64,000 bases of DNA, taken from contig NZ_JABUQZ010000001.1 of NCBI RefSeq assembly GCF_013342145.1, positions 1,550,001-1,614,000 of the forward strand, read 5' to 3'. The notes under the pieces were generated by a model. That model was given only the letters and a program-made list of their open reading frames with translations, was not told where the DNA came from and searched no databases. Positions within the stretch are counted from its first letter, which is position 1. Each line of letters starts with the position of its first letter. The translations under genes were made by a program, and so were the position numbers. Source of the DNA: Haloterrigena gelatinilytica. GTDB taxonomy: Archaea; Halobacteriota; Halobacteria; Halobacteriales; Natrialbaceae. Shown here in pieces: positions 56,274-64,000 of the stretch.

Positions 56274-57011
56274 TCAGTGGTGGTGGTGGACGACCTGCCC
56301 CGTCGCCCCGTAGGCCTCGGTGAGCGCGTCGCTCTCGACGAACGACTCGGTGTCGCCGTGGTGGTACAGTTCCGTGTTGATACAGGCGATTCGGTTCGCG
56401 CGGTCCGTGACGACGCCGATGTCGTGCTCGATCAGGATGATCGTGATCCCGTCGTCGTTGAGCGACTCGAGCAGTTGGTAGAAGGCGTCGCGCGACTCGG
56501 CGTCGACCCCGACGGTCGGCTCGTCCAGCGCCAGCAGATCCGCCTCGGAGGCCAGCGCCCGCGCGATGTAGGCGCGCTGTCGCTGGCCGCCCGAGAGCTG
56601 GTTGACCTGCCGGTCGGCGAGGTCCTCGATGCCGACCGTCTCGATGGCGTCGGCGACGATCTCGCGGTCTGCCTCCCGAACCCGGCCGTGGCCGACGTGG
56701 GCGAACCGACCCATGGTCACGGCCTCGCGGACGGTGACCGGCATCGTCCCGCCGCCGCTGGTCGCCTGCTGGGAGACGTAGCCGATCCGCTCGCCCTCGT
56801 CGAAGGCGTCGACCGGTTCGCCGAAGAGTTCGACCCGGCCGCTGTCGGCCTCGTGTAGACCGAGCATGAGGTGCAGGAGCGTCGTCTTCCCGGAGCCGTT
56901 CGGGCCGATGAGCCCGAGGAAGTCGCCTTCCTCGACGGTCAGGGAGACGTCGCGGACCGCGGGCTGGTCGCCGTAGGCGAACGTCACGTTCTGGAGATCG
57001 ACGACGGTCAC
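56274..57011 (-). CDS. Metal ABC transporter ATPase (ZnuC-like)
   Basis: A 245-residue ATPase with GPNGSGKTTLLH, signature LSGGQRQRAYIARALA, LLALDEPTVGVD and EHDIG. The C-terminus is a natural His tail (VVHHHH) that may bind zinc. It appears to start with GTG (57011) overlapping the stop of the binding-protein gene by GTGA. Confidence 0.92.
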   Translation of the reverse strand: MTVVDLQNVTFAYGDQPAVRDVSLTVEEGDFLGLIGPNGSGKTTLLHLMLGLHEADSGRVELFGEPVDAFDEGERIGYVSQQATSGGGTMPVTVREAVTMGRFAHVGHGRVREADREIVADAIETVGIEDLADRQVNQLSGGQRQRAYIARALASEADLLALDEPTVGVDAESRDAFYQLLESLNDDGITIILIEHDIGVVTDRANRIACINTELYHHGDTESFVESDALTEAYGATGQVVHHHH

Positions 57012-58096
57012 TGTGCGTCTAGTGCTTCTCTGAACGCGGGGATGTTTATCTCTTCCATTTGCTCACGGTAGCCCCAGCCCCGTTCCTCCCACGAGGCGAG
57101 GGTCCCCGAGGCGGTCGCGAGGGGCATCGCGTCGGTCGCGTCGCTGCCGTCGAGGAGCGTCCCGACGAGGGGCGGGTGTTGGCCTTCGGGGGCGTCGAAG
57201 GCGTCGTAGAGGATCGTATCGATCCCGTTCTCGTCGATGTGATCGATGGTCTCCGAAATCTCACTCTGGCTCGGCTCCTCGTTCGGGGAGACGCCGACGG
57301 GCGTGTGCAGTTCGAAGCCGTACCGGTCCTCGAGATAGGTGAAGGAATCGTGGCCGGCGAAGACGGCGGTGCGGCGGTCCGCGTCCTCGATGAGCGCCTC
57401 GAACTGCTGGTCGACGTCCTCGAGGACGTCGACGTACTCGTCGGCGTTGGCCCGGAACGTCTCCTCCTCGTCGGGGTGGGCCTCGACTAAGCCGTCGACG
57501 ATGTTCTCGAGGATGTCCCGTGCGAGGACGGGATCGAGCCAGGCGTGGGGATCGAACGAGGAGCGATCGTGGTCGTGATCGTGACCGTCGTCTCCGTGCT
57601 CGTGGCCGTCGTCCTCGCTGTGGTTCTCGTCTCCGTGCTCGTGCTCACCGTCTTCGTGCGTCTCAGTGTCGTTCTCGTGATCGTGCCCGCCGGAACCCGT
57701 CTCGTGGTCCCACTCGAGCAACTGATCGTCGAGTCCCGCGAAGCCGTCGACGACGATCACGTCGTCGTAGTCCGCCTCGAGCGTCGACGCGATGTCCTGC
57801 GCCCACGCGAACTCGGGCGTGTCGAGGTAGACGAAGACGCCCGCGTCGGCGATGTCGCGGGTGAGGTCCCCCGGCGGACTCCAGCCGTGGCCCGACTCGC
57901 CGGTTCCCACCGGGTTCTCGAACGCCATCGTCTCGCCGCTGACCTGCTCGGCCCAGTCCCACAGGCTAAACAGGGCGGCGTACCCCGTGTCGTACTCCCG
58001 TTCGGCGAGGTCCAGATCGTCGAGACAGCCGGCAAACGCGCTCGCAGCGAGGAGGCTCCCACCTGCCCCCAGCAGCGACCGCCGTGTTCGGTTCAT
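57008..58096 (-). CDS. Metal-binding lipoprotein (ZnuA-like) with His-rich loop
   Basis: A 362-residue cluster A-I binding protein. It has a Tat lipoprotein signal (RTRRSLLGAGGSLLAASAFAGC) and the ZnuA-type long His/Asp/Glu-rich loop (residues about 130-180, many HDH, HEH and DGHEH groups) followed by DPHAWLDPVLARDI. Downstream are AVFAGHDSFTYLEDRYGFELH and NGIDTILYD. The loop strongly favours zinc. The operon order is binding protein, ATPase, permease. Confidence 0.92.
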   Translation of the reverse strand: MNRTRRSLLGAGGSLLAASAFAGCLDDLDLAEREYDTGYAALFSLWDWAEQVSGETMAFENPVGTGESGHGWSPPGDLTRDIADAGVFVYLDTPEFAWAQDIASTLEADYDDVIVVDGFAGLDDQLLEWDHETGSGGHDHENDTETHEDGEHEHGDENHSEDDGHEHGDDGHDHDHDRSSFDPHAWLDPVLARDILENIVDGLVEAHPDEEETFRANADEYVDVLEDVDQQFEALIEDADRRTAVFAGHDSFTYLEDRYGFELHTPVGVSPNEEPSQSEISETIDHIDENGIDTILYDAFDAPEGQHPPLVGTLLDGSDATDAMPLATASGTLASWEERGWGYREQMEEINIPAFREALDAQ

Positions 58097-58116
58097 ATCC
58101 GAAAATACGCCCCGCC

Positions 58117-58136
58117 GGATAAAAGCGTTATTATCC
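58117..58136 (-). promoter_or_regulatory. Imperfect palindrome over the znu operon promoter
   Basis: GGATAAAAGCGTTATTATCC matches its reverse complement at 16 of 20 bases. On the transcribed strand it contains TTTTAT 22-29 bases before the ATG at 58096, so it covers the TATA box. A metal-dependent repressor could bind it. Confidence 0.5.
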
Positions 58137-58252
58137 AACCCAGATACATTATTAACTCGAGGTAGTTATAGGGGGAGTTGTTGCTAACTGGGCGGCGAGC
58201 GAATTTCGGCAGCGAGGAGAGGCGAGGACTGAAGCCGCGAGAAGCGGCGCGC

Positions 58253-58675
58253 TCACTCGAGCGAGACGCCGAGTTTGACCCCGTTGTGGCGTCGGTACGC
58301 CGGCGGCTGGCTCGGTTCGGCGTCGCGGACGACGTCGAACACGTCGAAGCGGATCACCAGGCGCCCGGGACCGATCGTCGCCCGAAGGACGGGGCCGCGG
58401 CTCGTGACGACGACGTACGGTGGCCCGGCGACCGGCCGGGCCGACAGCTCGTGGCCCGTCGCCGCGACGACGTCGGCCAGTACCTGCGGGAGTCGCTCGA
58501 ACAGTCCGGACGACTCGAGTTCCGAACGGAGGCCGTCGGTGACGGTGGTCCGATCGGTGGTCCGCGACGTATCCCAGGGTTCGGCGATCCGGTCGGCGCA
58601 GTCCTGGATCGCCTCGATGACCGGGGCGTGTTCGGTCTGGATCCGACGGCGCGCGTCTCGAACCGGATGCGACAC
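58253..58675 (-). CDS. Conserved haloarchaeal protein of unknown function
   Basis: A 140-residue protein (MSHPVRDARRRIQTEHAPVIEAIQDC start) with helical N-terminal half and a beta C-terminal half ending DVVRDAEPSQPPAYRRHNGVKLGVSLE. No family is recognised. The start at 58675 has a possible TATA-like TTAGTG about 25 bases upstream. It lies alone between znuA and the BrkB-like gene. Confidence 0.6.
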   Translation of the reverse strand: MSHPVRDARRRIQTEHAPVIEAIQDCADRIAEPWDTSRTTDRTTVTDGLRSELESSGLFERLPQVLADVVAATGHELSARPVAGPPYVVVTSRGPVLRATIGPGRLVIRFDVFDVVRDAEPSQPPAYRRHNGVKLGVSLE

Positions 58676-58768
58676 GAATGTGAGTGGCGGCGGGAATCAC
58701 TAAGATGTCTCGACTCTCCCGTCGAACGAAGCGAGCGCACGCTGGAGTGACGGGACGGCGGTCCGCCG

Positions 58769-59953
58769 CTACTTCCGCCGTTCGACCGTGCCGACGTTCA
58801 GCGTCCGGACGTGGCGCAGCACCGTTCGGGCCCCGCGCCGCCACGCCGGCTCCGTCTCCCGTCGCTCCTCGAGTTCGCGCCGCAGCCGTTCGTTCTCGGC
58901 CTCGAGATCATCGACCGTCGTCTCCAGTCGCTCCGCGTTCGCCTCGAGGTCGTCGACGCGGTCCTCGAGCCGGTAGCGGCGCTCGCGCTGGGCCTCGAGG
59001 TCGTTTCGCAACTGGTCGCGTTCGCGCCGGAGGGTCTCGACCCGGGCGGCGAGTTCCTCGCGTTCTCGAGCGCCGTCGTCGACGAACGGATCGCGGTCGG
59101 TCGCGGCGATCGACTCTTCCTCGAGATCGACGGTCTCGTCGTCCGTCTCCTCCGCGTCGGCTCCGGGCTCGAGGTAGCCCAGGCCGACGGCGTTGACGAC
59201 GGCGCCGATTAACAGAATCATCCCGCCGAAGTAGAGCCAGGTCAACAGCAGGAGGATGGCGCCGAGGGGGCCCGCCGACTCCGAACTGGAGGCGAAGGAG
59301 ACGTACACCCGGAACAGCGACTGGAGTAGCGTCCAGCCGAGGGCCGCGACGACGACGCCGGGGATCACCTGTCGCTTGGACGAGCCGACGTCGGGGAAGT
59401 AGTAGTACATCGGGAAGAACGCGATCGCGAGAATGACGAACAGCAGGATCGACTGCGCGACGCCGAGGAAGGGGATCTCCGGCAGGAACGCGACGATCGC
59501 GGTCGCGACGGCCGCGAAGATGAGCGCGCCGCCGATGACGCCGAAGACGATCAGCGCGTCGTGGATCTGGTCGAGGAACGAGTTCTCGTTGGTCGTCCCG
59601 TAGATCTCCGAGAACGCCGTGTCGAGTCCGCGGAAGATCTTCAGTGACCCCCACAGGAGCACGACGAGGCCGACGATCGTGGAGCCGGCCGACGCCGGCG
59701 AATCCTCGATCGCGTTCTCGATTAACAACTGGCCGCTATCGGGAAGAAAGCCCTCCGTCGCGGCCGAAACCTGGTCGGCGAACGCGTCGCCGCCCGCGAT
59801 CGTGACGAGGAAGAAGACGAGGACGAGCAACGGCAGCAGCGAGATGAACGCCTGATAGGCGATGCTCGCGGCCATAAACGGCACGTTCTTCTCCTGAATA
59901 CCTCCGACGACCGTCTTCCCAAAGGAGAGGCCGTCGCGAAGATCCGTAGACAT
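58769..59953 (-). CDS. YihY/BrkB family membrane protein with coiled-coil tail
   Basis: A 394-residue protein. Residues 1-270 have six hydrophobic segments with family marks VPFMAASIAYQAFISLLPLL, SLKIFRGLDTAFSEIYG and ASSSESAGPLGAILLLLTWLYFGGMILLIGAVVNA. The last 120 residues are charged and strongly coiled-coil predicted (heptads of Leu with Glu/Arg), which most YihY proteins lack. The function is unknown; names such as ribonuclease BN derived from older misassignment should not be used. Confidence 0.88.
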   Translation of the reverse strand: MSTDLRDGLSFGKTVVGGIQEKNVPFMAASIAYQAFISLLPLLVLVFFLVTIAGGDAFADQVSAATEGFLPDSGQLLIENAIEDSPASAGSTIVGLVVLLWGSLKIFRGLDTAFSEIYGTTNENSFLDQIHDALIVFGVIGGALIFAAVATAIVAFLPEIPFLGVAQSILLFVILAIAFFPMYYYFPDVGSSKRQVIPGVVVAALGWTLLQSLFRVYVSFASSSESAGPLGAILLLLTWLYFGGMILLIGAVVNAVGLGYLEPGADAEETDDETVDLEEESIAATDRDPFVDDGAREREELAARVETLRRERDQLRNDLEAQRERRYRLEDRVDDLEANAERLETTVDDLEAENERLRRELEERRETEPAWRRGARTVLRHVRTLNVGTVERRK

Positions 59954-60040
59954 AGACGTATACGGGTTCCCAACGGCGTTATGCCGTCGGCTTGCAGCGA
60001 CCGTGTGGGTTTCCCGCAGGGGGCGGACGCGGAGACTCCG

Positions 60041-61078
60041 TCACGGTTCCGGTCCGTCCTCGAGCAGCGCCTCGACCGTGCTGCGGGTCGGCAGGGCCGC
60101 CATCGCCCCCGCGTCGGTCGTCGCCGTCGCGGCGACCGCGCCCGCGAAACCCAGCGCGGCCTCGAGGGAGCGGCCGTCTCGAAGCGCGGCGATGACGCCG
60201 GCGACGAACGCGTCGCCCGCGCCCGTCGTATCGACCACGTCGACGTCGAATCCCGGATGGCTCGCGACGCGCGCGTTCGACTCGGCCGACGCGGGTTCAG
60301 CGGGCCACGGCGCGCGTTCCGACGCGGCCGCGACGGCGCCCTCGTCGCCCCGCGTGACGAAGACGGTATGCGGGCTCTCACCGGGAGCGCCGTCTTCGAG
60401 CACCGCTCGAGCGATCGCTTCGGGCTTCGATTCGGCATCGGAAGCGTCGGCCGCACCGTCGCCCGCGTACCCCAGCCGCTCGAGTTCGCCGACCGTCGCC
60501 TTGCAGACGTCGACGTGGGCCAACGCCTCGCGACCGACGCGGGCGAACGCCTCCCGGTCGGGCCACAGTTCGGGTCGGAAGTTCGGATCGAACGAGGTCG
60601 TACAGCCCGCGTCGGCGGCCCGCTCGAGCAGGTCGATCGTCGCCGTCCGCGCCGGCTCGCTGGCGAGGGTGACTCCGCCCGCGTGGACCCACTCGAGGTC
60701 CTCGAGCGTCGCGTCGCCGATCCGACCGGGCTCGAGCCGCGTATCGGCGGTGTCCTCGCGGTAGAACGTGAACTCGCGGTCGCCGGTCTCGTCGTGGGTG
60801 ACGAACGCGAGCGTCGTCTTCGCGTCGGGGTCGCGCTCGACGAATCGGTCCGGGAGGTCGGCGTCGTCGAGGACGGTCTCGAGGTACCGCCCGAACGGGT
60901 CCGCGCCGACGCGGGTCCAGAACAGCGGCGGCGCCTCGAGCCGTGCGAGGCCGACGGCGACGTTGGCCGGCGCGCCGCCGGGCCGACGGTCGAAGCCGGG
61001 GACGTCCTCGAGCGGCCCGGAGCGCTCAGGGATGAAGTCGATCAGCGTCTCACCGGCGACGAGGACGTCGCGAGTCAT
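60041..61078 (-). CDS. PfkB-family sugar kinase
   Basis: A 345-residue ribokinase-fold enzyme with VAGETLIDFIPE, RRPGGAPANVAVGLARL and the ATP/Mg anion-hole motif DTTGAGDAFVAGVI. It resembles fructokinase more than the haloarchaeal 2-keto-3-deoxygluconate kinase, but substrate is not certain. An internal Ala/Ser/Pro-rich loop is near residues 265-285. It is upstream of the BrkB gene on the same strand with about 90 bases between. Confidence 0.87.
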   Translation of the reverse strand: MTRDVLVAGETLIDFIPERSGPLEDVPGFDRRPGGAPANVAVGLARLEAPPLFWTRVGADPFGRYLETVLDDADLPDRFVERDPDAKTTLAFVTHDETGDREFTFYREDTADTRLEPGRIGDATLEDLEWVHAGGVTLASEPARTATIDLLERAADAGCTTSFDPNFRPELWPDREAFARVGREALAHVDVCKATVGELERLGYAGDGAADASDAESKPEAIARAVLEDGAPGESPHTVFVTRGDEGAVAAASERAPWPAEPASAESNARVASHPGFDVDVVDTTGAGDAFVAGVIAALRDGRSLEAALGFAGAVAATATTDAGAMAALPTRSTVEALLEDGPEP

Positions 61079-61221
61079 GTCTGCGTATCAGTCGGCCGGC
61101 GGTTTATGGATACCGAGCGCTGGCGGACCGTCGGCGGCGCGACGCTGGCAGCGGTGCCGGCGCTATCGCTCTCGAGCGGCCGGTCGAAACGAGAGAAAGC
61201 GTAGAGAGATCGGTGTTCGAC

Positions 61222-62691
61222 TTACAGGATGATGCTCTTCTCGCGCATCATCTCGTGGATCGAAGCGTCGAGCCCCTCGCGGCCGATACCGGAGTCCTTG
61301 TTGCCGCCGAAGGGGATGTCGCCCAGCCCGTGGCTCGGCGCGCCGTTGATCCGGACCGCGCCGGCGTCGACGCGGTTCGCGACGTTCATCGCGCGCTTGT
61401 GGTCGCTCGTGAAGACGGCCGCGTCGAGCGCCAGATCGGAGCTGTTGGCGATCTCGATGGCCTCCTCCTCGTCGCTGAAGGTGGTGACCGCGGCGATGGG
61501 GCCGAACTGCTCTTCGTCGACGATGCGGGCGTCGCGGGGAACGTTCGCCAGCAGCGTCGGTTCGAAGAACTGGTCGGCGAGTTCGTCCGGCACGCCCTCG
61601 GGGGCGCGGCGACTCCCGCCGCGGACGATCTCCGCGCCCTTGTCGACGGCGTCCTCGACCAGTTCCGCGACCCAGTCGGCCTGCTCTTCGCTGATGAGCG
61701 GGCCGAAGGCGGTGTCCTCCTCGAAGAGGTCGCCGGCGGTCCAGGCGTCCATCTGGCCGTCGATCAGCTCGACGAGGTCGTCGTGGACCGACTCGTGGGC
61801 GAGCACGCGCGAGACGGCCGAGCAGCGCTGGCCGGCGTACTTGAACGAGCCCTTGGCGCAGTTGCCCGCGACGTCGGTGAGGTCGGCGTCCTCGAAGACG
61901 ATCGCCGGGGCGTTGCCGCCCAGTTCCATGTGCAGGTTGACCATGCCGCTCTCGCGGGCGACGTGTTTGCCGGCGCCCGAGGAGCCGGTCATCGCGATGG
62001 CGTTGACGCGGTCGTCGCCGGAGAGCACGTCGCCGATCTCGCTGGCCTCGCCGGGGACGAAGTTGAAGGCGCCGTCCGGAATCCCGTCGACCTCGCTGAT
62101 GACGTCGGCGAGGATCGCCGCCGAGATGGGCGTCTTGCTGGCGGGCTTGAGCAGGACGCTGTTACCGGCGGCGAGTGCAGGGGCTACCTGTAATGCCGTG
62201 GTCGCCAACGGATAGTTGTACGGCGTGATACACAGCACCGCGCCGATCGGCTCGTGTTTGACGATCGCCTGCCAGCCCTCGTGGCCCTCGGTCGAGCCCT
62301 CGCGGTACTCGCCCTGGCTGACGACGTTGCGAGCCTCCTCGGCCGCGCGGTCGAATCGCTCGGCGGCCTGCCCGACCTCGCCGCGGGCCGAGGAGATCGG
62401 TTTCCCGGCCTCGCGGACGATGACCTCCGCGAGTTCCTCCTCGCGCTCGCGCAGCCCCTCGGCGATCGCTTCGCACCACTTCGCGCGCTCGACGACGGTC
62501 GTCTCGCGCATGTGCGGCTTGATCTCGTGGGCTGCCTCGAGGGCGGCGTGGGCCGCAGCCGGATCCGCAGCGGTCACCTGCGCGAAGGTGCCTCCGTCGG
62601 CGAGATCCGAGACCGGGATCGCGTTCTCGGTCTCGAGCCACTCACCGTCGACGTACAGTCGCTCTCTCCGCTGTGCGGCTCTCGTTGCCAT
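61222..62691 (-). CDS. NADP-dependent aldehyde dehydrogenase, GapN-like
   Basis: A 489-residue ALDH-superfamily protein with VKHEPIGAVLCITPYNYPLATTAL, MTGSSGAGKHVA, MELGGNAPAIVFEDADL and catalytic Cys in KYAGQRCSAVSRVL, ending GDIPFGGNKDSGIGREGL. It is closest in style to non-phosphorylating GAPDH or lactaldehyde dehydrogenase. It could oxidise glyceraldehyde-3-phosphate to 3-phosphoglycerate with NADP. It is separated from the kinase gene by 143 bases and may act in the same sugar pathway. Confidence 0.88.
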   Translation of the reverse strand: MATRAAQRRERLYVDGEWLETENAIPVSDLADGGTFAQVTAADPAAAHAALEAAHEIKPHMRETTVVERAKWCEAIAEGLREREEELAEVIVREAGKPISSARGEVGQAAERFDRAAEEARNVVSQGEYREGSTEGHEGWQAIVKHEPIGAVLCITPYNYPLATTALQVAPALAAGNSVLLKPASKTPISAAILADVISEVDGIPDGAFNFVPGEASEIGDVLSGDDRVNAIAMTGSSGAGKHVARESGMVNLHMELGGNAPAIVFEDADLTDVAGNCAKGSFKYAGQRCSAVSRVLAHESVHDDLVELIDGQMDAWTAGDLFEEDTAFGPLISEEQADWVAELVEDAVDKGAEIVRGGSRRAPEGVPDELADQFFEPTLLANVPRDARIVDEEQFGPIAAVTTFSDEEEAIEIANSSDLALDAAVFTSDHKRAMNVANRVDAGAVRINGAPSHGLGDIPFGGNKDSGIGREGLDASIHEMMREKSIIL

Positions 62692-62862
62692 ACCCGTCTC
62701 TTAGAGCCCCACACTGAAAGAGTTTACTCACGCTTGAAAAAATAACGCAAGTATTGATGACCTCGTTCGGTGACGGGTCGATTGTTAGGTAGACCAAAAT
62801 CTAGAGCGTCCATTGAGAACTGTGGTTTCCGATTACAGAAAAAATGTTCTCGCATGGGAAAT

Positions 62863-62869
62863 CTTTAAG
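62863..62869 (+). promoter_or_regulatory. TATA box of dpsA
   Basis: CTTTAAG is 28-34 bases before the ATG at 62897. Confidence 0.5.
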
Positions 62870-62896
62870 TGGAACGCGCGCGTTTGTTCGAATACA

Positions 62897-63442
62897 ATGA
62901 GCACCCAAGAGACCGTCCGCCAGTCGGCTGACAGCGTCGAGGGGAACGAACTTCGCCTCGAGCAGGAGAAAGCCGAGCAGATCGTCGACGCGCTGAACAC
63001 GGAGCTCGCGAACTCGTACGTCCTCTACCACCAGCTCAAGAAGCACCACTGGGTCGTCGAGGGCGCCGAGTTCCTCCCGCTTCACGAGTTCCTCGAAGAG
63101 GCCTACGAGCACGTCGAGGAGGGCGCCGACGAGATCGCCGAGCGCGCCCAGGCGCTGGGCGGCGTTCCCGTCTCGGGCCCGACAAACCTCGAGGACCGCG
63201 CGACCGTCGAGTTCGAGGGTGAGGACGTCTACGACGTCCGCACCATGTTCGAGAACGACCTCGAGATGTACGGCGACATCATCGAGTCGATGCGCGGCAG
63301 CATCGAACTCGCCGAGAACCTCGGCGATCCCGCCACGGGCGAGATCCTCCGCGAGATCCTCGTCCACCTCGAGGAAGACGGCCACCACTTCGAGCACTAC
63401 CTCGAGGACGATACGCTGGTCCTCGAAGAAGCGACGAAGTAA
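62897..63442 (+). CDS. dpsA: DpsA iron-storage / DNA-protection ferritin-like protein
   Basis: A 181-residue Dps with LYHQLKKHHWVVEGAEFLPLHEFLEEAYEHVEEGADEIAERAQALGG; the His51/Trp52, His63, Asp/Glu67 and Glu79-type residues form the inter-subunit ferroxidase centre. It forms dodecamers that oxidise Fe(II) using peroxide and store ferric iron. The final helix reads REILVHLEEDGHHFEHYLEDD. The ATG 62897 matches the TATA spacing; a longer frame from 62813 would begin upstream of the promoter. Closest to Halobacterium DpsA. Confidence 0.95.
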   Translation: MSTQETVRQSADSVEGNELRLEQEKAEQIVDALNTELANSYVLYHQLKKHHWVVEGAEFLPLHEFLEEAYEHVEEGADEIAERAQALGGVPVSGPTNLEDRATVEFEGEDVYDVRTMFENDLEMYGDIIESMRGSIELAENLGDPATGEILREILVHLEEDGHHFEHYLEDDTLVLEEATK

Positions 63443-63484
63443 TCGGACGACGGAAACGCCGGGTACCGAACCGCGTCGCCGATC

Positions 63485-63500
63485 GATTCCGCGTTTTTAC
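63485..63500 (+). terminator. Possible T-rich terminator of dpsA
   Basis: A run of five T about 50 bases after the stop codon, in otherwise GC-rich sequence. Confidence 0.35.
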
Positions 63501-63871
63501 TGCTGCATCGAGAGACCAGCGAATAGCCCGTTTCGCACTCGAGGGTGGATACCGATACCCGGAGTGTCGCATCTTTCCGCGTGTTATTTCGAACCGCAAA
63601 ACCGGCAGACGGTGGCGCGCGCTGTGTCGCGGAACGGTGTAAGACCGACGGCGGGAGGCCTCGGTACTGCGAACGGGAAGAAAAGCGACCCGTGGGCTCA
63701 GTGAGCCGTGGTCCGAAGTCGCGCGAGGTCGTCACGAGAAGGTGAGTGACGGCTCGGAAGACACGACGTAGTAGTCCGCTACTTCCGCTGGCAGCGAGGA
63801 ATTCCACGGCCTCCCCAACCGATTCGTTCACTCGCGTCGCTCACGGTTCCCAGCGGTCACCGTTCGCTTTT

Positions 63872-63964
63872 CGAGGGGTTCACTGTGTTCACCCCTCGCA
63901 CCGCTCGTTCGCTCATCCCTCGCGCATGGTCGTCGGTCAGCCTCGCGTTGCTCGGCTGACCGAC
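63872..63964. repeat. Pair of perfect stem-loops at the right edge
   Basis: An 8-base-pair stem with an 11-base loop (63872-63898) is followed by a 10-base-pair stem with a 13-base loop (63932-63964). Between them are near-repeats of CTCGTTCGCTCATCCCTCG. This may be the edge of a dispersed element that continues outside the window. Confidence 0.5.
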
Positions 63965-64000
63965 AGCGCGCGCCACCGAAGGCCGGGCTGTCGACTGTCG

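Larger units (their letters stand above)
63443..64000. other. Gene-free right-edge region with structured sequence
   Basis: No convincing gene. A T-rich GCGTTTTTAC at 63491-63500 may end dpsA transcription. From 63780 the sequence is repeat-like with stems: CGAGGGGT (63872-63879) with ACCCCTCG (63891-63898), and GTCGGTCAGC (63932-63941) with GCTGACCGAC (63955-63964). The open frame around 63397-63831 (minus strand) has Arg/Ser-rich, non-haloarchaeal composition. Confidence 0.5.

Noticed and set aside
58769-59953. Annotation as ribonuclease BN
   Set aside because: The YihY family was misnamed in early work; no nuclease motif is seen here.
63397-63831. 144-residue reverse frame at the right edge
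   Set aside because: Ser/Arg-rich sequence overlapping the end of dpsA and the structured region; looks like a spurious frame in repeat-like DNA.
63780-64000. End of an IS200/IS605-type (TnpB) element
   Set aside because: Stem-loops are present but no transposase or TnpB frame is inside the window, and the typical end sequences are not recognised; kept only as a structured region.

Overview
The window is chromosomal DNA from a halophilic archaeon (class Halobacteria; the overall style suggests a Natrialbales-type organism, but the genus cannot be fixed from the sequence). The evidence is high GC, strongly acidic proteins rich in Asp and Glu, many twin-arginine lipoprotein signals, bacterio-opsin-activator (bat) type HTH regulators, an archaeal aconitase/ThyA/DHFR/PyrI/ThiI/MAT gene set, and a TATA-like box about 22-32 bases before many start codons, which is typical of leaderless haloarchaeal mRNAs. 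Apart from one tRNA, everything recognised is protein coding or intergenic; there is no rRNA, CRISPR array or intact transposase.

Layout. 1-2251: the end of a DNA-repair-like helicase gene and its upstream partner, an RNase H-fold nuclease, together resembling the bacterial MrfA/MrfB pair. 2341-2605: a large structured inverted repeat. 2683-4238: thymidylate synthase and dihydrofolate reductase, overlapping. 4240-14812: copper-type HMA protein, a DUF763 C-terminal fragment, aconitase, a Tat-exported CHRD protein, a YyaL-like thioredoxin protein, a membrane phosphoesterase, a thioredoxin, cysteine synthase and a lipoprotein. 14853-25459: small conserved haloarchaeal proteins, a bat-HTH regulator, ThiI, an MFS exporter, S-adenosylmethionine synthetase, a CYTH protein, an FKBP-type isomerase, a membrane protein, a RecA-like protein with an eroded P-loop, and pyrB-pyrI. 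25578-29339: a 39-residue membrane protein, an unknown Cys-motif protein, a Gln/Gly/Arg-rich repeat protein and, convergent to it, a hyperacidic protein with LIGDD repeats. 29439-31046: enoyl-CoA hydratase and a second bat-HTH regulator.

31179-41417 is a molybdenum or tungsten block, all on the minus strand: an exported NarG-like molybdopterin oxidoreductase with its iron-sulfur subunit and TorD chaperone, MobB, an oxyanion-binding lipoprotein and its permease (no ATPase gene beside them), and a Mrp-like ATPase that has lost the usual CxxC. The electron acceptor or donor of the oxidoreductase is not evident, and no membrane anchor subunit is seen. 41532-48052: MBL hydrolase, a Tat-exported beta-helix protein, an esterase, an ABC-2 exporter pair, and a Tat-lipoprotein gene that seems to begin with CTG. 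48351-58096: tRNA-Lys, an RCK-DHH fusion protein, a PRC-barrel protein, a membrane-anchored HTH protein, the ADP-forming acetyl-CoA synthetase operon, and a znuCBA-like metal importer with a palindrome over its promoter. 58253-63442: an unknown protein, a YihY/BrkB membrane protein with a coiled-coil tail, a PfkB sugar kinase, a GapN-like aldehyde dehydrogenase and DpsA. 63443-64000 holds only structured intergenic sequence.

No single locus is proven to be a new system. The best candidates are the molybdoenzyme block with its altered Mrp protein, the convergent pair of low-complexity proteins at 26957-29339, the CTG-start lipoprotein, and several palindromes that overlap promoters.
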